Source: Chondrus crispus (taxonomy: Eukaryota; Rhodophyta; Florideophyceae; Gigartinales; Gigartinaceae). From it: a DNA stretch of 64,000 nt. Under the pieces are notes generated by a model, which was given only the letters and a program-made list of their open reading frames with translations, searched no databases and had not been told where the DNA came from. Shown in pieces: positions 23,166 to 35,676 of this stretch. The stretch's first letter is position 1; the number at the start of each line of letters is the position of its first letter. The stretch is taken from the NCBI RefSeq assembly GCF_000350225.1, contig NW_005179111.1:270899-334898 (forward strand), given 5' to 3'. Made by a program: the position numbers and the translations under genes.

Positions 23166-23517
23166 TCCTCCAAGGGGCTTGAACGATGCGTTTGCATGTT
23201 TCTTTTCTGTTTCAGCTACTTCTGTAGTAGATGGCCGTTACAAAAGCACAAGTGTAAATTTTGTGGGGTGGTGTGCATAGTGGAGAAACAGCAAAACGGC
23301 ACAATTGGTGAGCATAGCAGTAGGATATGGCGCGACGTAGAAGATGTATAAATGAATGATTCAACAGAAACGGCGGGTAGTGATCGCACGGGCACATGGA
23401 AATGTGAGGATCGCTGTGACATGTTAATGGTTCCGTTTTCGAGAAGATTGAAGATTTCTATCGTTGAGAGTTTATTGAAAATGTGGTCCTAATACTGCAG
23501 TATGTGGAGATAGAAAT

Positions 23518-26500
23518 CTACTGGAAGTCCAGTTGGAGAAGACCTTGATGTATGGCCCAAGCCAGTGGGAGCCATATTGTCAAAGGCATATCGTCGTTAT
23601 TCTCATCAGCGGACTCTATGGCTGCATCCGAGAAGATGACGGCTAAGTCCTTCTCAGTGATCCGGGCAGGGCGGTCACGGGGAACGGAGTTGAAGCGGCA
23701 AAGGATTTCGGAAGGGAACAGGTTTTCAGCGATCTGTTGCTGGAAAGACTACATTCGCCAAAGGTTCCAGGCGAGTGATATCATAGGACGTAGATCGCAA
23801 CGACCGTATTGGCCGAATGTGGGGTGAAGTGGTTGTCCAAGGCAGTGCGAGAGGCGGCAATCATAGCACTTGAGAGGGACTTTTCTTGGGACGGGGCAAG
23901 ATGGGACGAAATGGGTCGTAGAGAAACAGGCAATGCAGCTTCTTTCCATGAATGAACAGTCATTCTGAGGATGTTCCGTACCGGAACGGCGGGGAGAAGC
24001 GTGGCATAAGAGACACGTTGTTTTGGTTAGGAAGAGGAATTTAGTTACTAGATGAACGGTGGATTCGGTGTCAATTGCCTGGAAGTGACTAAATGGCAAC
24101 GAAAGGGAAGGTGACGGGAAAGGGAAACGGTTTGTGAGAACATTAGGTTGGGTTTGGCGCGCCATACTGGGAGAAGTTCGTAAGCTCTTGAACGAATTTG
24201 TTCCGGATGGTGGAAGTGACGCGGGCCGTTTGCCCGAAAGGACTTGCTTCAAAGATGGTGACGCCGTCGGAAGTGACCGTGGACGGACTGGAAATGGTGC
24301 TTGCTGCATTGAAGGTGATGCTGAAGGCAGCAAGCGTTCACTTGATTGTTGTGGGGAGAAGCTAAGGATTCTTCGAACTGGAGGGGCTGGAGGGGGGTTG
24401 GTTGGAGCGGATTGCTCAAGCAAGAGAAGCATTTCATCGAAGTTGTGCTGCGTGGATGTGGTGGCTCCGATTTGGTTTTGCCGTTGAGGCTCGAGATGGT
24501 TTTGATTTTGATCTTGATGTGGAGGTGGCAACTGCGATTGCGATGGTGTGGTGGGAAGCGAATGTTGCTGAGACTGGGATTGCGAATTTGCATCCCAAGG
24601 TCTAGAGGTATCCGGTGTGTGAAATTGTGAACTCTGAGGGGTGTGCGGTGCATTAGTTGGCTGGGAGGGGAACATAGATCTGCAAACATCGCACCAGACT
24701 GCGTGCTTGTCGAAGCGACAGACACCAGAGACTTGGCCATCCATGGCTGTGTAAAGTGCATCTTTGCGGCAATCCGTGGTATTGAGGACCCAATTCATCA
24801 TCTCGTTTCGGTTCGTTACTGCGAGATCATTTTGGTCAATGTTGCCCTTTTTGAGAAGGGAGGTTTCGAAGCTCTTATTGTACTGGGTTGAGTTTAGGAC
24901 GAAGACGAATGCGTGGTGTCCGTCGCGTCCAGACCGGCCACTCTCCTGTGCAAAGTCGACGAGGCTTCTTGCGGCGCCAAGATGAACTATTGCTCGAACA
25001 TCCGGAACATCTATTCCGGTACCGAAGGCGGACGTACAAACCATAATACGGAACAGAGTTGAAGGTACGAGGTCCTTGGATTTTATGATGTCGTAGAGCT
25101 GTTCGTTGGCTGTCCAGTCGTTGTGGGCCTTTTCGCGAGCTTCGTTTGTGAGGCCGGCATGATATATGAGCGGCTCGACTGCGATGCGTTGATTGGAGAG
25201 GGCAACACTTCCTCGTGTATATGCGGCCGTCAGGGCTTTGTGGAGAGAACTGGATTCTTGGCGGGTCAGGGCGAAAGCGATGATTCTATATATTTTTGGA
25301 CAACGGCTTTGGGGCGTTGGTGCAATCGAGGAAGTGCTGATGCAGAAAGCTTACTGCATTCATCTTCATGACTTCTTGTGCGGTGGCAAAGGGGCCTTCA
25401 GGAGTGTGAGTGTTTAGGCCCGGGTCAGCGTCGTCACTGAAGGTATGAACAACAAACTCGAGATTCCTTCTTTGAGAAGGCATTGAGAAAAGGAAGGCTG
25501 TATTAATGCCGTGGCGCTCTAGAATGATTCTTCTCTCGCAAGGTGGAACGGTGGCACTGAGGAGTACACGAGGGACTGACTTTGAGATGATGGAAAGGGA
25601 TCGACGCAAAAACTTCAATTCAGAGCGGAAATGTTGCCACATGGCGGCTGTGAGATGATTCTCATCAATGACTACTCGAGCGAGCCTGTTAGTATCCATA
25701 AGTCGAACAACCAGCTCTTTGAAGGACGGCCGCGCTAACTGTTCGGCCGTGAAGATGTAGAGGTCGGCAAATTCCAGTGATACTTGTCCATTCGCGCAAT
25801 GTGATGGGAGTAGGGTGAAGTTTGTCGCGCGCCTCATGTACTCCGATACAAGGGCCTTGAGGAGAACGACTACGATAGTGGACTTGATATTCTTTTCCAT
25901 GAAAGCTGGTAGAAGGACTGCCATAGACTTGCCTGATGCGGTGGGCATCAGTACAAGGGAGTTGTTCTGCGACGCAAACACAGTGGCTGTGACGGCAAAC
26001 TGCGTTTGAGACATGAATTCCGTAGATTTAAAACGTGTGGCCTTTTTGAGAGCGGACAGTAGAGGCCTGACGAGGAGAGGCAGGATATGGTTCGGGGGGT
26101 TATCGAGGCGAATAATGTGATTGGGGTGGGACCCTACAGAGAGAGTGCTGGGGAATTTGACAGCAGACGGGTTTGGCTGCAGTTGTTGCAGCTCGTTTGC
26201 TGTGCTTCCGTTGAGAGCATGAAGGAGGGGCTTCGGTTGATGAACCTGGAAGACAGGCTGCGGCTCATGTTGGGATAGCGAGGTCACTCGAGACTGGAGT
26301 TGCTGTGAATGTTGGAGGAGGAGCGGTTGTGAAGAAGCACGGTCACTATAAAATGACGGCAGCTTCAGATGGCGGTGCCATTCGTGGGAGAATTGGCGGT
26401 GCTTTGTTAGCGTGGCGGCGGGACAGTCGGGAATTAGCGAGGTAGTTCGTCTGTAGTGTTTGTGGGCGATAGAGGAGGTATGCGCAGCTTGTTGGTGTCC

Positions 26501-28990
26501 GGCTGTGGTGTGTTCTGCCAATATGTCATTCATGCTGCTGTGGAGCTTATTCTGACATATAAGCGGAACCATTCCACTGGTGAACTGCCTGTAATCCTTG
26601 AAGGAGATGTAAACGCTCCTGGATTGCAGGGCAGTCCTGGTGATCTTTGTGACACGTGCGGGTGAGAAGCGTTGGCCGTTGTTGGCGAATAAGAATGTCC
26701 AATGGGTTCTCATGGCTGCGTCACCATGGAGAGCTCTGACCATTTCACATTCCAAGGGGCGAATGACCGACAAGTATGAGATGATTCGGAACGACGTTTG
26801 TTTGTCGGGGAGTCGGTACACCGCGCGGTTGTAACCGAGTGCGGCCCTTGACTGGCAGCAGCCAGGGTTAAACAAAATTTCGGAGTGGTGGCCGATGAAT
26901 ATGTTCCGGATGTTGTTCTCCCCATTTTGTAGCCTACAAGTGCATATCTCGGTTGCTCGACCGGGAGAGCCGGACAAAAAATGCATAATGGTAAGGAGGG
27001 AATCTTGCATGATTTGGCAATGTGCGAGAAACTGCAAGACTCCTGTTTTCGTCATTCGAACACCAGCGACTTGAATTTCTCGGTCTTGGCCAGAGGAGGC
27101 AGTAGAGGTAGGAGAAGGGCCAAGACCGGATGCCTCGCCTTGTGTAGGAACCCTGTGCGGAAAAGAACATGTTAGGTGGACGCAAGGTGTGCGATGGAGG
27201 TAATCGGGCGATGGATTCATTAGAGCATGGAGGAGGTGGGCAACGTTGGCCTGCACCCAGGAGGCGTGGTGAGTGAAGGAGGAGAGAAAGGAAAAGCCAG
27301 GAGCGCGGTTCGTGGGGTCGTCACGCAGAGATAAAACGATTCGTTGGAAATCAGGAGGGAGCTCGGCCCCCAAAAGACAGTGTTCGTAGAAGAACTTGTC
27401 GAAAGTCTTGTGCTGGTTTGTGATGATGGTCCCCAGAAGAGGCATGGAGAGGTGGTGAGACTTGATAATGCCGCAAGGGTCTTGCTTGTGAATGGCGCAG
27501 ACGGCGAAGGAGATTGGACCTTCCTCATGTTTTATGATTCGCATGATGACATCCAAAGTTTTTCGTATGAATGTAGCGGCAGTGTTGGCATCTTGATCGA
27601 CGGTTGCGGTGATGGCAGCAGCTGAATCTTGGTGGTTGTCGTTGAGGTCGGCGGCTGGAAGGGGCGTTTCTGCTACTCGGCGGAGTTCTTGAATCGCTGT
27701 CACGGAAACAGCGTATTGGAGGGCGGCAAGAATGTGACTCATGTCACCGGCTTCGGCGAGTCTGAGGATCGGGGAAGTCTCGGCGAAGAGTGGGGCTGAA
27801 CTTGCAACGACAGAAGCGGCAACAACAAAATTACAAACGGCCAAGTTGGTGAGGAGGTCGACATACCTGAGCCGGACGAGGAGCAAGCTTTTCATGGCAT
27901 CGTGAAGGCGACTGTCTAAGGCGTGGGAGAGAGTTTCACCTGGGTCTCGTGGAGAGATGTGCGATTGAGCTCATGAAAGAAGGCGTCGATCGCGACGGAA
28001 GTCTGTTCATTACGGGAAAAGTCGGCGTCCCGTGTCTGATGGGTGAAGAAGAGGAGGCGGGCGACATGACTAGCATATCTTCGTTCTGCGATAGATTGAA
28101 CCCGTCGGAAGGGCGTGATGCCGTGGAGGTTTATCGCTTGACGAAATCCATGCGTGACGTCCCTGACGACCTTGGCGATACTTTGAAAGTATAGATGGAC
28201 GCAGGTTGCAACCGTGGATAAAGTTGCTTGAACGTCCTCCGTCGTGAGGGCACCCGTGAGTTGAGCTGCCTTCTCACGGCTTAGAGGCAGACCGTCGACG
28301 TCTTCGTAAAAGTCGGTGATCGCCAGGAATGTGTTGCGAAGGGCGATGCTGGAGTCTTCGTCATTTTCTTCTAATTCGGCATGAGATCGCCGACCGTGGG
28401 CCAGGTTTGAACTGGAACACGTTAGACGGGCCAGTACGTCAGCCGCACACTAGTGGAACTCATACGTTGATGGGTTGGGGTCTGAAGTGATGAGGTCTAG
28501 AGTTGAGTCGGTTGTTGTGTCCATGGGGCAGGTTGAGGCCGGGGCGGATTGGATGGGATCTTCTTCTTTTGATTCAGGAATACCGACGGGAAATTGGGAA
28601 ACGGCGATCATTTCTCCGATTGGCGCTTCGGCCGTAACGGTAAAGTACTTGGTCTTGGCACCACTAAACAGAGACCGGGCAGTAACAGCATCCCGGCCAA
28701 TGATTTGACCAACCTCGGTCGGATAGGGGTTTCCAAGTGCATCAGGCGGGTGGACGGAGTTCATATGCTGCCGAAGCCGTTTTGGAGTGCCCTTGGAGAG
28801 CTTTCAAAGAGAGACAGAAGTAGACTAGTTTGCATGTGAATCCTTGAAGCGGGGGGAGGCTCTTGATCGGAAGAGTGATTGCTGGATCGGGGAGGAATTG
28901 GGGAGCCTGCAGGTAGTCGGAAAGGAGCGGATAATCGGAAACAGAGGTACAGTGGAAGGAGAAGGCGTTTTCCGCGAGTCTAGATAGCTG
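23518..28990 (-). pseudogene. C2H2 / tyrosine-recombinase-like / RecQ helicase gene, copy 1
   Basis: Read on the minus strand, the copy starts near 28990 in sequence matching the N-terminal part of copy 2. It contains a second C2H2 finger (RQHMNSVH near 28765) that is frameshifted. From 27895 a frame of 869 residues is open. Residues about 290-500 resemble a tyrosine recombinase core: R313 in SPGRATEI, R436 in DYRQF, H467 in AGHQ, Y481 in HKHYRR. The RecQ motor follows: Walker A MPTASGKS (about 650), motif II VVIDENH where DEAH is expected (about 744), motif III LLSATVPP. A one-base shift near 25290 moves the frame, which continues with motif V (TSAFGTGIDVPD), motif VI (QESGRSGRDG), CxxC pairs and a CCHC knuckle (CIACFSTTHFVPSC), with a further shift near 23760. 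The true C-terminus is probably the TAG at 23518. The role is presumably DNA recombination or unwinding for its own mobility; this is an inference. Confidence 0.8.
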
Positions 28991-30560
28991 TAAATGTGTG
29001 AATGAAGAGAACCTTACTTTTAAAAACGTTTGTAATTTTTACTATTATGAGTACGCATCTGATATATTAAGCATAACACGTCTTCTTCTCCGACATGAGT
29101 AGGCAGTTCAATCCGTAATTTCGCTCACAGGTGTATTTTAGCAAAGAAACGCTGCAACGGTATATGCTGCTGCGGATAAAGAAAACGTGCGCATAGTTCA
29201 GGTACTCTTTGCTTGTGTGATATTTCTATGATGTCATATCTGGCAGCTCAGACTTATCCAAATTTTCTTATTGCAAGCCGAAGTTTTCTACAAGTACTCT
29301 AAAAAGTCTCATGAAGCGATCGTAGATGTTACTAGAAAAAATTGTATTAGAAAAGATGCAAAGAGAGCATTCTCGCCAGTAACATATACTTTATCTAATC
29401 TTTTAGCTGGCCTTCTCATTTCCGTGTGGGCCATTCTCACCCAAAAATTGCAAAAAGTCACGGAATCTATTATCCTGGAGTAGATGACCTTTTCAAATCA
29501 GGGAAAGACAAAAAGTTCAAATCCAAGGGCTTGTGGGAGTATGTAACTTGACTTTTTCTTTGCATGACGTTTACGTAGCTGCTGTATCGTTCTGTTAGAT
29601 AGAGAGGTCCACAAGGTCCCTGAGCCGTTACCAATTTCATTAGTGTTATAAAGGTAACTTTTTCTGCTTTGAAGGACTGAGGATGTGTACCTTCCGAACC
29701 GTACTACCACAAAATACCCAAAAACGAATATTGACGAATAAAGCAGAACTGTGCACCGCTTTCGTGAGCACGATTTTATCCGGATCATATGAATTATGAC
29801 CTCAAATGCTGTTGCAATCACTTCAGTACAGCAACTGCGAATGAGCTTTTTACGATGAATAATTCATGCTTCCATGGCTGCTGATGATTAAACTTTTCGA
29901 AAATCCTGTTTTCATGCAAATATATTTTGTATTGGATCCATTTTGTTTTGTAACGTGGCAGTAATAGAGTTAGAATTGCATCAAATTCATAGAAGCAATA
30001 TAAGCGTTTGGGTTTTTGAGGTTACGCTGCTTGGAAATTACAGGCTTTTCATCCATATATGGCGAGAAAGTGATTTTAATACGAATACACATAGGTCTGG
30101 AAAACATTTAGGTCTTAAATGCGCACGGGAAACGCTTCTTACGACCACTGTTAATGTCACGAAGTTTTATTCGTTATTGCAAATACCGAGTTTATAAAAA
30201 TCCGGAGCAGAATTTCTGGGACAAATATGACTCTTTTGTGCCGAAATAAACCCAAAAGTAGGCATTTCAAAATTCAGTTTATGGGGATGAAAGTGCAGTT
30301 CACAATTGCAATGATTGCGTTTAACTTTCCCGTTGTTCCGGCATGTCATTCTTTATTAAAACGAAGCTTTAACTTTGGATTTATGGAAACTTTAACCTCG
30401 TACTGCGGCAGTTCGCATGAACTTTATCTGTTCTACAGTACTCTACTTTTCTCCTGTAAATGAATACAGTACTTAAATTGCTACTCGGAAGTCCCTGTAA
30501 TACAGTACTTTTAAAATGGTACCCTTCCCCGAAAGTATATTGTGGTAACATCTTTCATAA
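28991..30560. other. AT-rich stretch without recognised gene
   Basis: Short frames only. The bases TTTACAG on the minus strand at about 28995-29001, just before the point where copy 1 matches copy 2, resemble a splice acceptor. An upstream exon of copy 1 is conceivable but was not found. Confidence 0.4.
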
Positions 30561-30738
30561 ATTAATTTAAAAAACTACTTCCCCTGCCCCAAATGACTTC
30601 AAACTGGTGGTTATCGATGCTCTGTGTTTGCTGATCAACTGGGAGGAGATACAGAATCTCAAGCCGTACTGGGTCAGAGAAACCCCGAATTTCCTTTTAT
30701 TGGTGCGGCAGTACACAGATTTTTAGAAAAAGGTCTAT

Positions 30739-31020
30739 TTGGTAATTTCAATGGCACCAGAGAGACCGAGTAACGCGGACGCAGCAACGTTGATGGGGAA
30801 TGGTGAGGAGTTGACGCACTTTCCAGTCACTGCTGGATTCGGATGGCACATCCAACTATACGAAGTACAGGCAAAGTGGCAGGGCTTCGATGATGAGGAA
30901 CCCACGTGGGAACCAATCCGCAACATGGGCGAAGACATTCCCGTGATACTTACCCCTTTCCTCTCTTTGTATCCTGACCAAGATCTCGTCAAGGCAGCTC
31001 TCTCGTCGATTTCCAATTAA
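30739..31020 (+). pseudogene. Isolated chromodomain-like remnant of a retrotransposon
   Basis: A 93-residue frame contains a chromodomain signature (YEVQAKWQGFDDEEPTWEP) followed by a helical tail ending in LVKAALSSISN. Such tails are typical of integrase-linked chromodomains in Ty3-type elements. No integrase is recognisable upstream, and the upstream continuation of the frame holds a TAG at about 30724. It differs clearly from the chromodomains of retrotransposons A and B, so a third, older lineage is represented. A host chromodomain protein is less likely, because nothing else is attached. Confidence 0.6.
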
Positions 31021-31059
31021 CTTCAACCTCTCTTCTGAGAGAGCGGACTGTTGCACACA

Positions 31060-32000
31060 GTGTGAGCTTTTATGGGAACAACTAGTGACACCATAAGCAG
31101 CACTGATTCTTTTATGGCTTCATCCTTTACAATGTCTTTCCTTTTGCAGCATCATCTCTGTGATCCCTGCTTCCACAAGCTTTCAGCGGTAACAGGTACT
31201 TCTACTTAAGTAGCTATCTTTGCAATAAACAGAGGGGCAAGGCACCTCACACCTTCACCACTCAAATCAAGACACTTCCCCCACGGAAATAGTGCCACAC
31301 GCGAGCGCCATTGACAGCGCGCAACGTAGAGATGCGCGTGTCCATGCTATCTGCGTGGACACGGTCTGATTTAACCGATTCGGAAGAGCATAGCCGATGG
31401 CAGCCCGTTACAGCACCGCTGGAAGCAGCCTCTGACATGTACGTACACATGAACAGATACCATGGCAACTTGCCGTAGGAAAATGGCCGGTGGACTTTGC
31501 ACTTTTAAGATAAGATACCCTCCGTATTGATTTATGACCGCATGGTGAACATGTTTCTGACACGTACATTAGTATCAGAGTACATGTGGGTCTGAGTACT
31601 TGATGGAGAAGTTGCCATAGAAGGCACTGATAATCCGCGGAAAGGCAGGAGTTGTCGTTTGCTGATTGCCTTAGATTACATGGGTGAATTATTGGAAAAA
31701 GAAGTTTTTGTTCGAATAGGCATTGATACCGGTTATCATCAATTTATTTGTAACTGCAAGGGAGTACATCGCGATGTCCACACGCACTGCCAACTAAAGA
31801 TAGCCTTCGCAGATAATTTTGCGAGCAACTACACTTCATGAAAAGGGATTGAAATTGTTTTGCGATGTATTGGCCTTCAGACTGAAACAGCTGTCGTCGA
31901 CTTCCAGACTAACAAAGAATTTGATAATCCCATGGTGACCCCTTGAGTCCATTCTAACAACTGCAGTCCAGGTGGCGCGGGTAGCTCAGCGAGCAGTCCT
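31060..32000. other. Intergenic stretch, nothing recognised
   Basis: No supported gene. A TAGCTCAGCGAG string near 31983 resembles a tRNA A box but has no partner B box. Confidence 0.4.
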
Positions 32001-32005
32001 AATCA

Positions 32006-32275
32006 TCAATGATCACGACTGATGCACAACCATCCGCGGTAAAAAGCGACACGGCAACGTATGTTAACGGGATACTTACGGCATTGATCTTGAGCTTCTT
32101 TCTTGCTTCTGGGAGAGTCCGGACAGTTGAAATGAGATCGGTCTGCAACTTTCATGTCCTCCGCGCCATCTTGTTCAATAGAGATGTCTTCCCCGACGCG
32201 CTTGTCATTCACAGCAAAGGCGACTGTAACCAGGACCAGAAGGGCCAAGAGAAAACATGTGCAGCGATGAAACAT
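32006..32275 (-). CDS. Small putative secreted protein with four cysteines after the signal peptide
   Basis: From ATG 32275 the frame encodes 89 residues. Residues 1-21 look like a signal peptide: MFHR, a hydrophobic run (CFLLALLVLVTVAFA), then a likely cleavage after AFA. The mature part is acidic, then basic, with four cysteines in the last 45 residues. I chose this start over an upstream ATG at 32389 because the latter would put 38 unremarkable residues before the hydrophobic run and would begin at the TATA box itself. The minus strand has CTATATAAGA at about 32391-32400, some 115 bases upstream. After the codons for DQC the sequence reads GTAAGTAT (32072-32079), a perfect splice-donor consensus, so the real last exon may lie further downstream and the visible C-terminus may be intron. 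Family unknown; the best candidate for a host gene in the window. Confidence 0.55.
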   Translation of the reverse strand: MFHRCTCFLLALLVLVTVAFAVNDKRVGEDISIEQDGAEDMKVADRSHFNCPDSPRSKKEAQDQCRKYPVNIRCRVAFYRGWLCISRDH

Positions 32276-32390
32276 GTTGGAGAGGTAGGCCTGCTTTTTC
32301 GGATGATTTGATACTTTTTGGATTGGAGAAAGGCTTTGTAGTGAGAGGGATGTTGAAGGACAAACTACCTGGTTCGGGCAATCGGGCATG

Positions 32391-32400
32391 TCTTATATAG
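32391..32400 (-). promoter_or_regulatory. TATA box of the small secreted protein gene
   Basis: CTATATAAGA on the minus strand is a near-perfect TATA box, placed about 115 bases upstream of the chosen ATG. Confidence 0.5.
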
Positions 32401-32459
32401 ACGCAGAGCTGTCCATGATGTTCAGGGATGAGATGATTCCAGCTCATTTGGTTTGCTGA

Positions 32460-34900
32460 GAAGAAGCCTAGGCTGAAACAAGCTTAGGGTTTTATCGCAC
32501 AGCTGTGGACAACTTGTCGGTGTTCACCAAACGCGGCAGTGTTTGAGGGGGGATGTTTGCGATATAAAAAGAATACTTCTTCCATAGATTATATCTGCGA
32601 GGCGTGTTTGAATGGTGGATATTATTTCATCTCCCCGAACTATCTTACTACATACCACAAGCGGAAGAGGCTCCGACTTTCTGGATGAGATGCAAAGGTT
32701 TGTTAGAATTGAAAGAGGTAAGTTCCACTTAAATGACATGCTCTTCTCTTCGGCACTATGGTAGAAGAGGCTCGAACCCCAAAAACGTTTTTGCGGTTGA
32801 AAGGTTGATATGTTTTCTCTGTAGATAATCTGCATTTTCACCGTTTTCTAAAATGTGCATCCCACACTACGGTTTCAAACTCGCATAATAGGTTGAAGTC
32901 GAAAGCAAGTAATGCTCACCACTACAGTGTAGTGGTTTCCCGAAACGATGGCGGTATTGTTAAACAGAATTAAAATACAGTGCATGAATATACTGGGGAA
33001 CGAGCTATAGAGCTGCAGTTGTGGGCTGAAAGTGGGTAGTGTTGATTTTGAGAGATAGCCAATCTTTGTAATATCTGATACAGGTTGTCCAGGACCTCAT
33101 CCAAAATGCCACCGGATATTGTGCAGATGCTACCCTAATTCAAAGAAAATAAAACTGCATGTCAGTTAAGGTCTCTATAGATAGCATATGCAGACGAGAA
33201 CCATGGTTCAAACATGTCCCGATGGTCGATGTACAAACGGGGAGGGAGACCGCCCTTCTTTACAGACCAGGACAGATCCCAAAGCACGGCAAAGGATCGA
33301 GGTATTGTTAGCCCTCCAATAAAAGGAAAGTATTGCGTTGGACATAAAAAGGAAAATAGAAAACGATGCAAGTGTAGAAGAAAAAAGGAGAGCACTGATT
33401 ACAATACGATTAGATCCGAACCGGTCGGTTCGTCCCGCTGGCTCTTGTTGAAACGAACGGACATTTGACTGAGCTGCAACACCTTGATCCAAGAAGCACC
33501 ATGGAGCCCAAATGCTCAGTACGGCAGCTCCGAAAGGTCGCAACAATTCATATTAATTGGCGTCAAGATAATTGTCGCGCTCAAAGCGCGCAGATGGGAC
33601 ATACCGTGTAAGGCCGCGAGCCAAGTCGCTCTACTAAAGGTTCGTCTGCATTTAAGAGAGCACTGTCCTTCTGCCGTGCAATTGCATTTACAGGCACGCT
33701 ACCTCTCCGATGCATTTATGTTTCATCGAGCCCCTATCGACGAGTAGTGAAGGAAACCAGTATAAGTAGAGAGGGGGCAGCATACGATAGGCATCATCGC
33801 GAAATAGTTCATCAAGTAAAGCTTGTCAATTGTCAACTGTTTCACTTGTAGTGATACATTGGTTGCTTTTTAATAGAGAAGTGCTCCTTGAAATATAAGA
33901 CTACGTCTGCTGAAACAGTCAGAAAGCGTACGAAATTAATATCTAATTCATCGAACGAACGAAATTGGGAAGAGGGTTCAGAAGATGCGACCAAGATGCA
34001 AAAGAGAGACAATACTGTAGAGTCATTTTATCAGAGAAAAACGGAGTCCACTTTCCGAAAGTAAAAATGTAAACCTACTTATCGCAACCAGCAAGATATG
34101 CAGAAATGAAGGAAAATCGTGTCCTACTCTTGGAACTGACAGGTCGTTCCTCGTTAAATGCGATGCGAAGAAGAACTTAATCGACTCTTGTCGACGTACT
34201 GAATACAACAATGCTTCTCATCGTTTGAGAACCGACGGAACTTCCTCAACACATTACAGGCGCTCGCCCTCTCGCCTATTGCCTAATCAAGCAAGGGCGA
34301 GGACGGTGGTATTTAGGTGTTGCGATATAGTGAATTGCCCTTTCACGACCTCGGCGCCAGCCCCGATTCGTACCATGGCGCACGGCCAACTCGAATAATG
34401 TCATAATGAGCGCCAACAAACAACTACTCTCGATCGACGAAATGCATTAATCTTTAATGCAGTGACAACGGGAAAGTTATAGAACGAGAAATGACACTAG
34501 CCAGAAACCTCTTACTTCGCAAACTGACCCTATTCCCCAAATCTCCATTTGGGGTACCTCTGTCCAACCGCCAGGTTGCGTGTCAGACGTCAGATTCGCG
34601 CCCCCCCCAGATGTTCAAATGTTGAGACATGGAAATCTCCCGGATACATGCAACGAGAAACCATTGGGCAGAGAGAGAACACGCTGCCAAAATCTAAAAC
34701 TATTCATATCAACGAAGTTTTCTCCCTCAATGTTGGTGTCGTTGCCCTGTGTCGAAAGAAGATAGCCTCCCTTGCCAAAGGCCGACACAGCGGCGCTTTC
34801 ATAGGGCTTTCAATTCAAACCCCTTTGCCGCATACAAAAAGGCCTTGTCCTTCGTAAGGCCAACTTGTCCTGCTTTTGGACCCGAAGATATCCTAACATC
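32460..34900. other. Gene-poor stretch, nothing recognised
   Basis: Only short overlapping frames. A TATAAGTA string near 33763 on the + strand looks like a TATA box but no gene follows. The string CGATATAGTG near 34325 recurs in the small inverted-repeat element near 40014. Confidence 0.4.
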
Positions 34901-34943
34901 TTTTGAGGACTCATTTTCTGCGGTTTATGAGATGAAACCACGA

Positions 34944-35537
34944 TCAAAACGATGCAAGGATGTGTTTCCTTCTTTCAGTGGGCGTTAGATCCGAAATCAG
35001 CGTTGAAGGCAGCTCAAATGCATCATCACACATGCGCCATGTAGAAACAATATATAGTGCCTTGTCACCCGACAACACGACATGATCTGCGTGATCTGCG
35101 GCGGTGGCATTTGCAGTGCAGTATAGACAGCGGTTGGGGAAAATAGCCTTTTGTTGGAATTGCTTGATGCACTGCCAGGCATGGCGGAGGGTGGTTTGCA
35201 GATTGGGTAACATGGAGGGGTTGGTGAGACAGGGACGTAGTTTTCGAAGCAGGGCACTCCCAGGTAGGGGGTGCTTTAGTTCAACAAAGTAACAGGAGGG
35301 GAACGTGAGGAGAGGATGCGGGAACTTTTGAAGAAACAGGGGGCAATGAGCAAGGGTAGACGGTGTGCGACAGACACAAGAAGGGATATATCTAGGGTGG
35401 ATTTGAGCGGAGATGGGAAGGGAGAGAAAGCCCTGGTGTCGGTGGATGTAAAAAAGACTGGTTGTCGATGCGCATAGAGGCAAGTATGCACGAGGTAGGG
35501 ACTGGGTATTTCGAGACTGGGACATGTCCTTTGGCAA
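34944..35537 (-). CDS. Uncharacterised open frame, 197 codons
   Basis: The frame is open for 197 codons and ends with a Cys/His cluster (RCLYCTANATAADHADH), then TWRMC and a charged tail (TPTERRKHIL). In-frame sequence continues upstream of its first ATG across one stop, up to the right-hand neighbour at 35677, so the visible frame may be part of a longer decayed gene. No family is recognised, and it shows no match to the helicase copies. A chance frame is possible. Confidence 0.3.
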   Translation of the reverse strand: MPKDMSQSRNTQSLPRAYLPLCASTTSLFYIHRHQGFLSLPISAQIHPRYIPSCVCRTPSTLAHCPLFLQKFPHPLLTFPSCYFVELKHPLPGSALLRKLRPCLTNPSMLPNLQTTLRHAWQCIKQFQQKAIFPNRCLYCTANATAADHADHVVLSGDKALYIVSTWRMCDDAFELPSTLISDLTPTERRKHILASF

Positions 35538-35676
35538 CAGTGCGAGATCAGAGATCTACTTCCTCTGGAAACAGTGCTTTGATGGTTTGAATGCGGGCAC
35601 TGCGGGGTGCGGAGAGTGCCCAGAGGCTTGCCATATTGTGGACATGAAAGGGGTTGTCCCACGTCATACTGTTGTA

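Noticed and set aside
31975..32045. tRNA-like start (GGGTAGCTCAGCGAG)
   Set aside because: An A-box-like string is present, but no B box and no acceptor-stem pairing could be found downstream.
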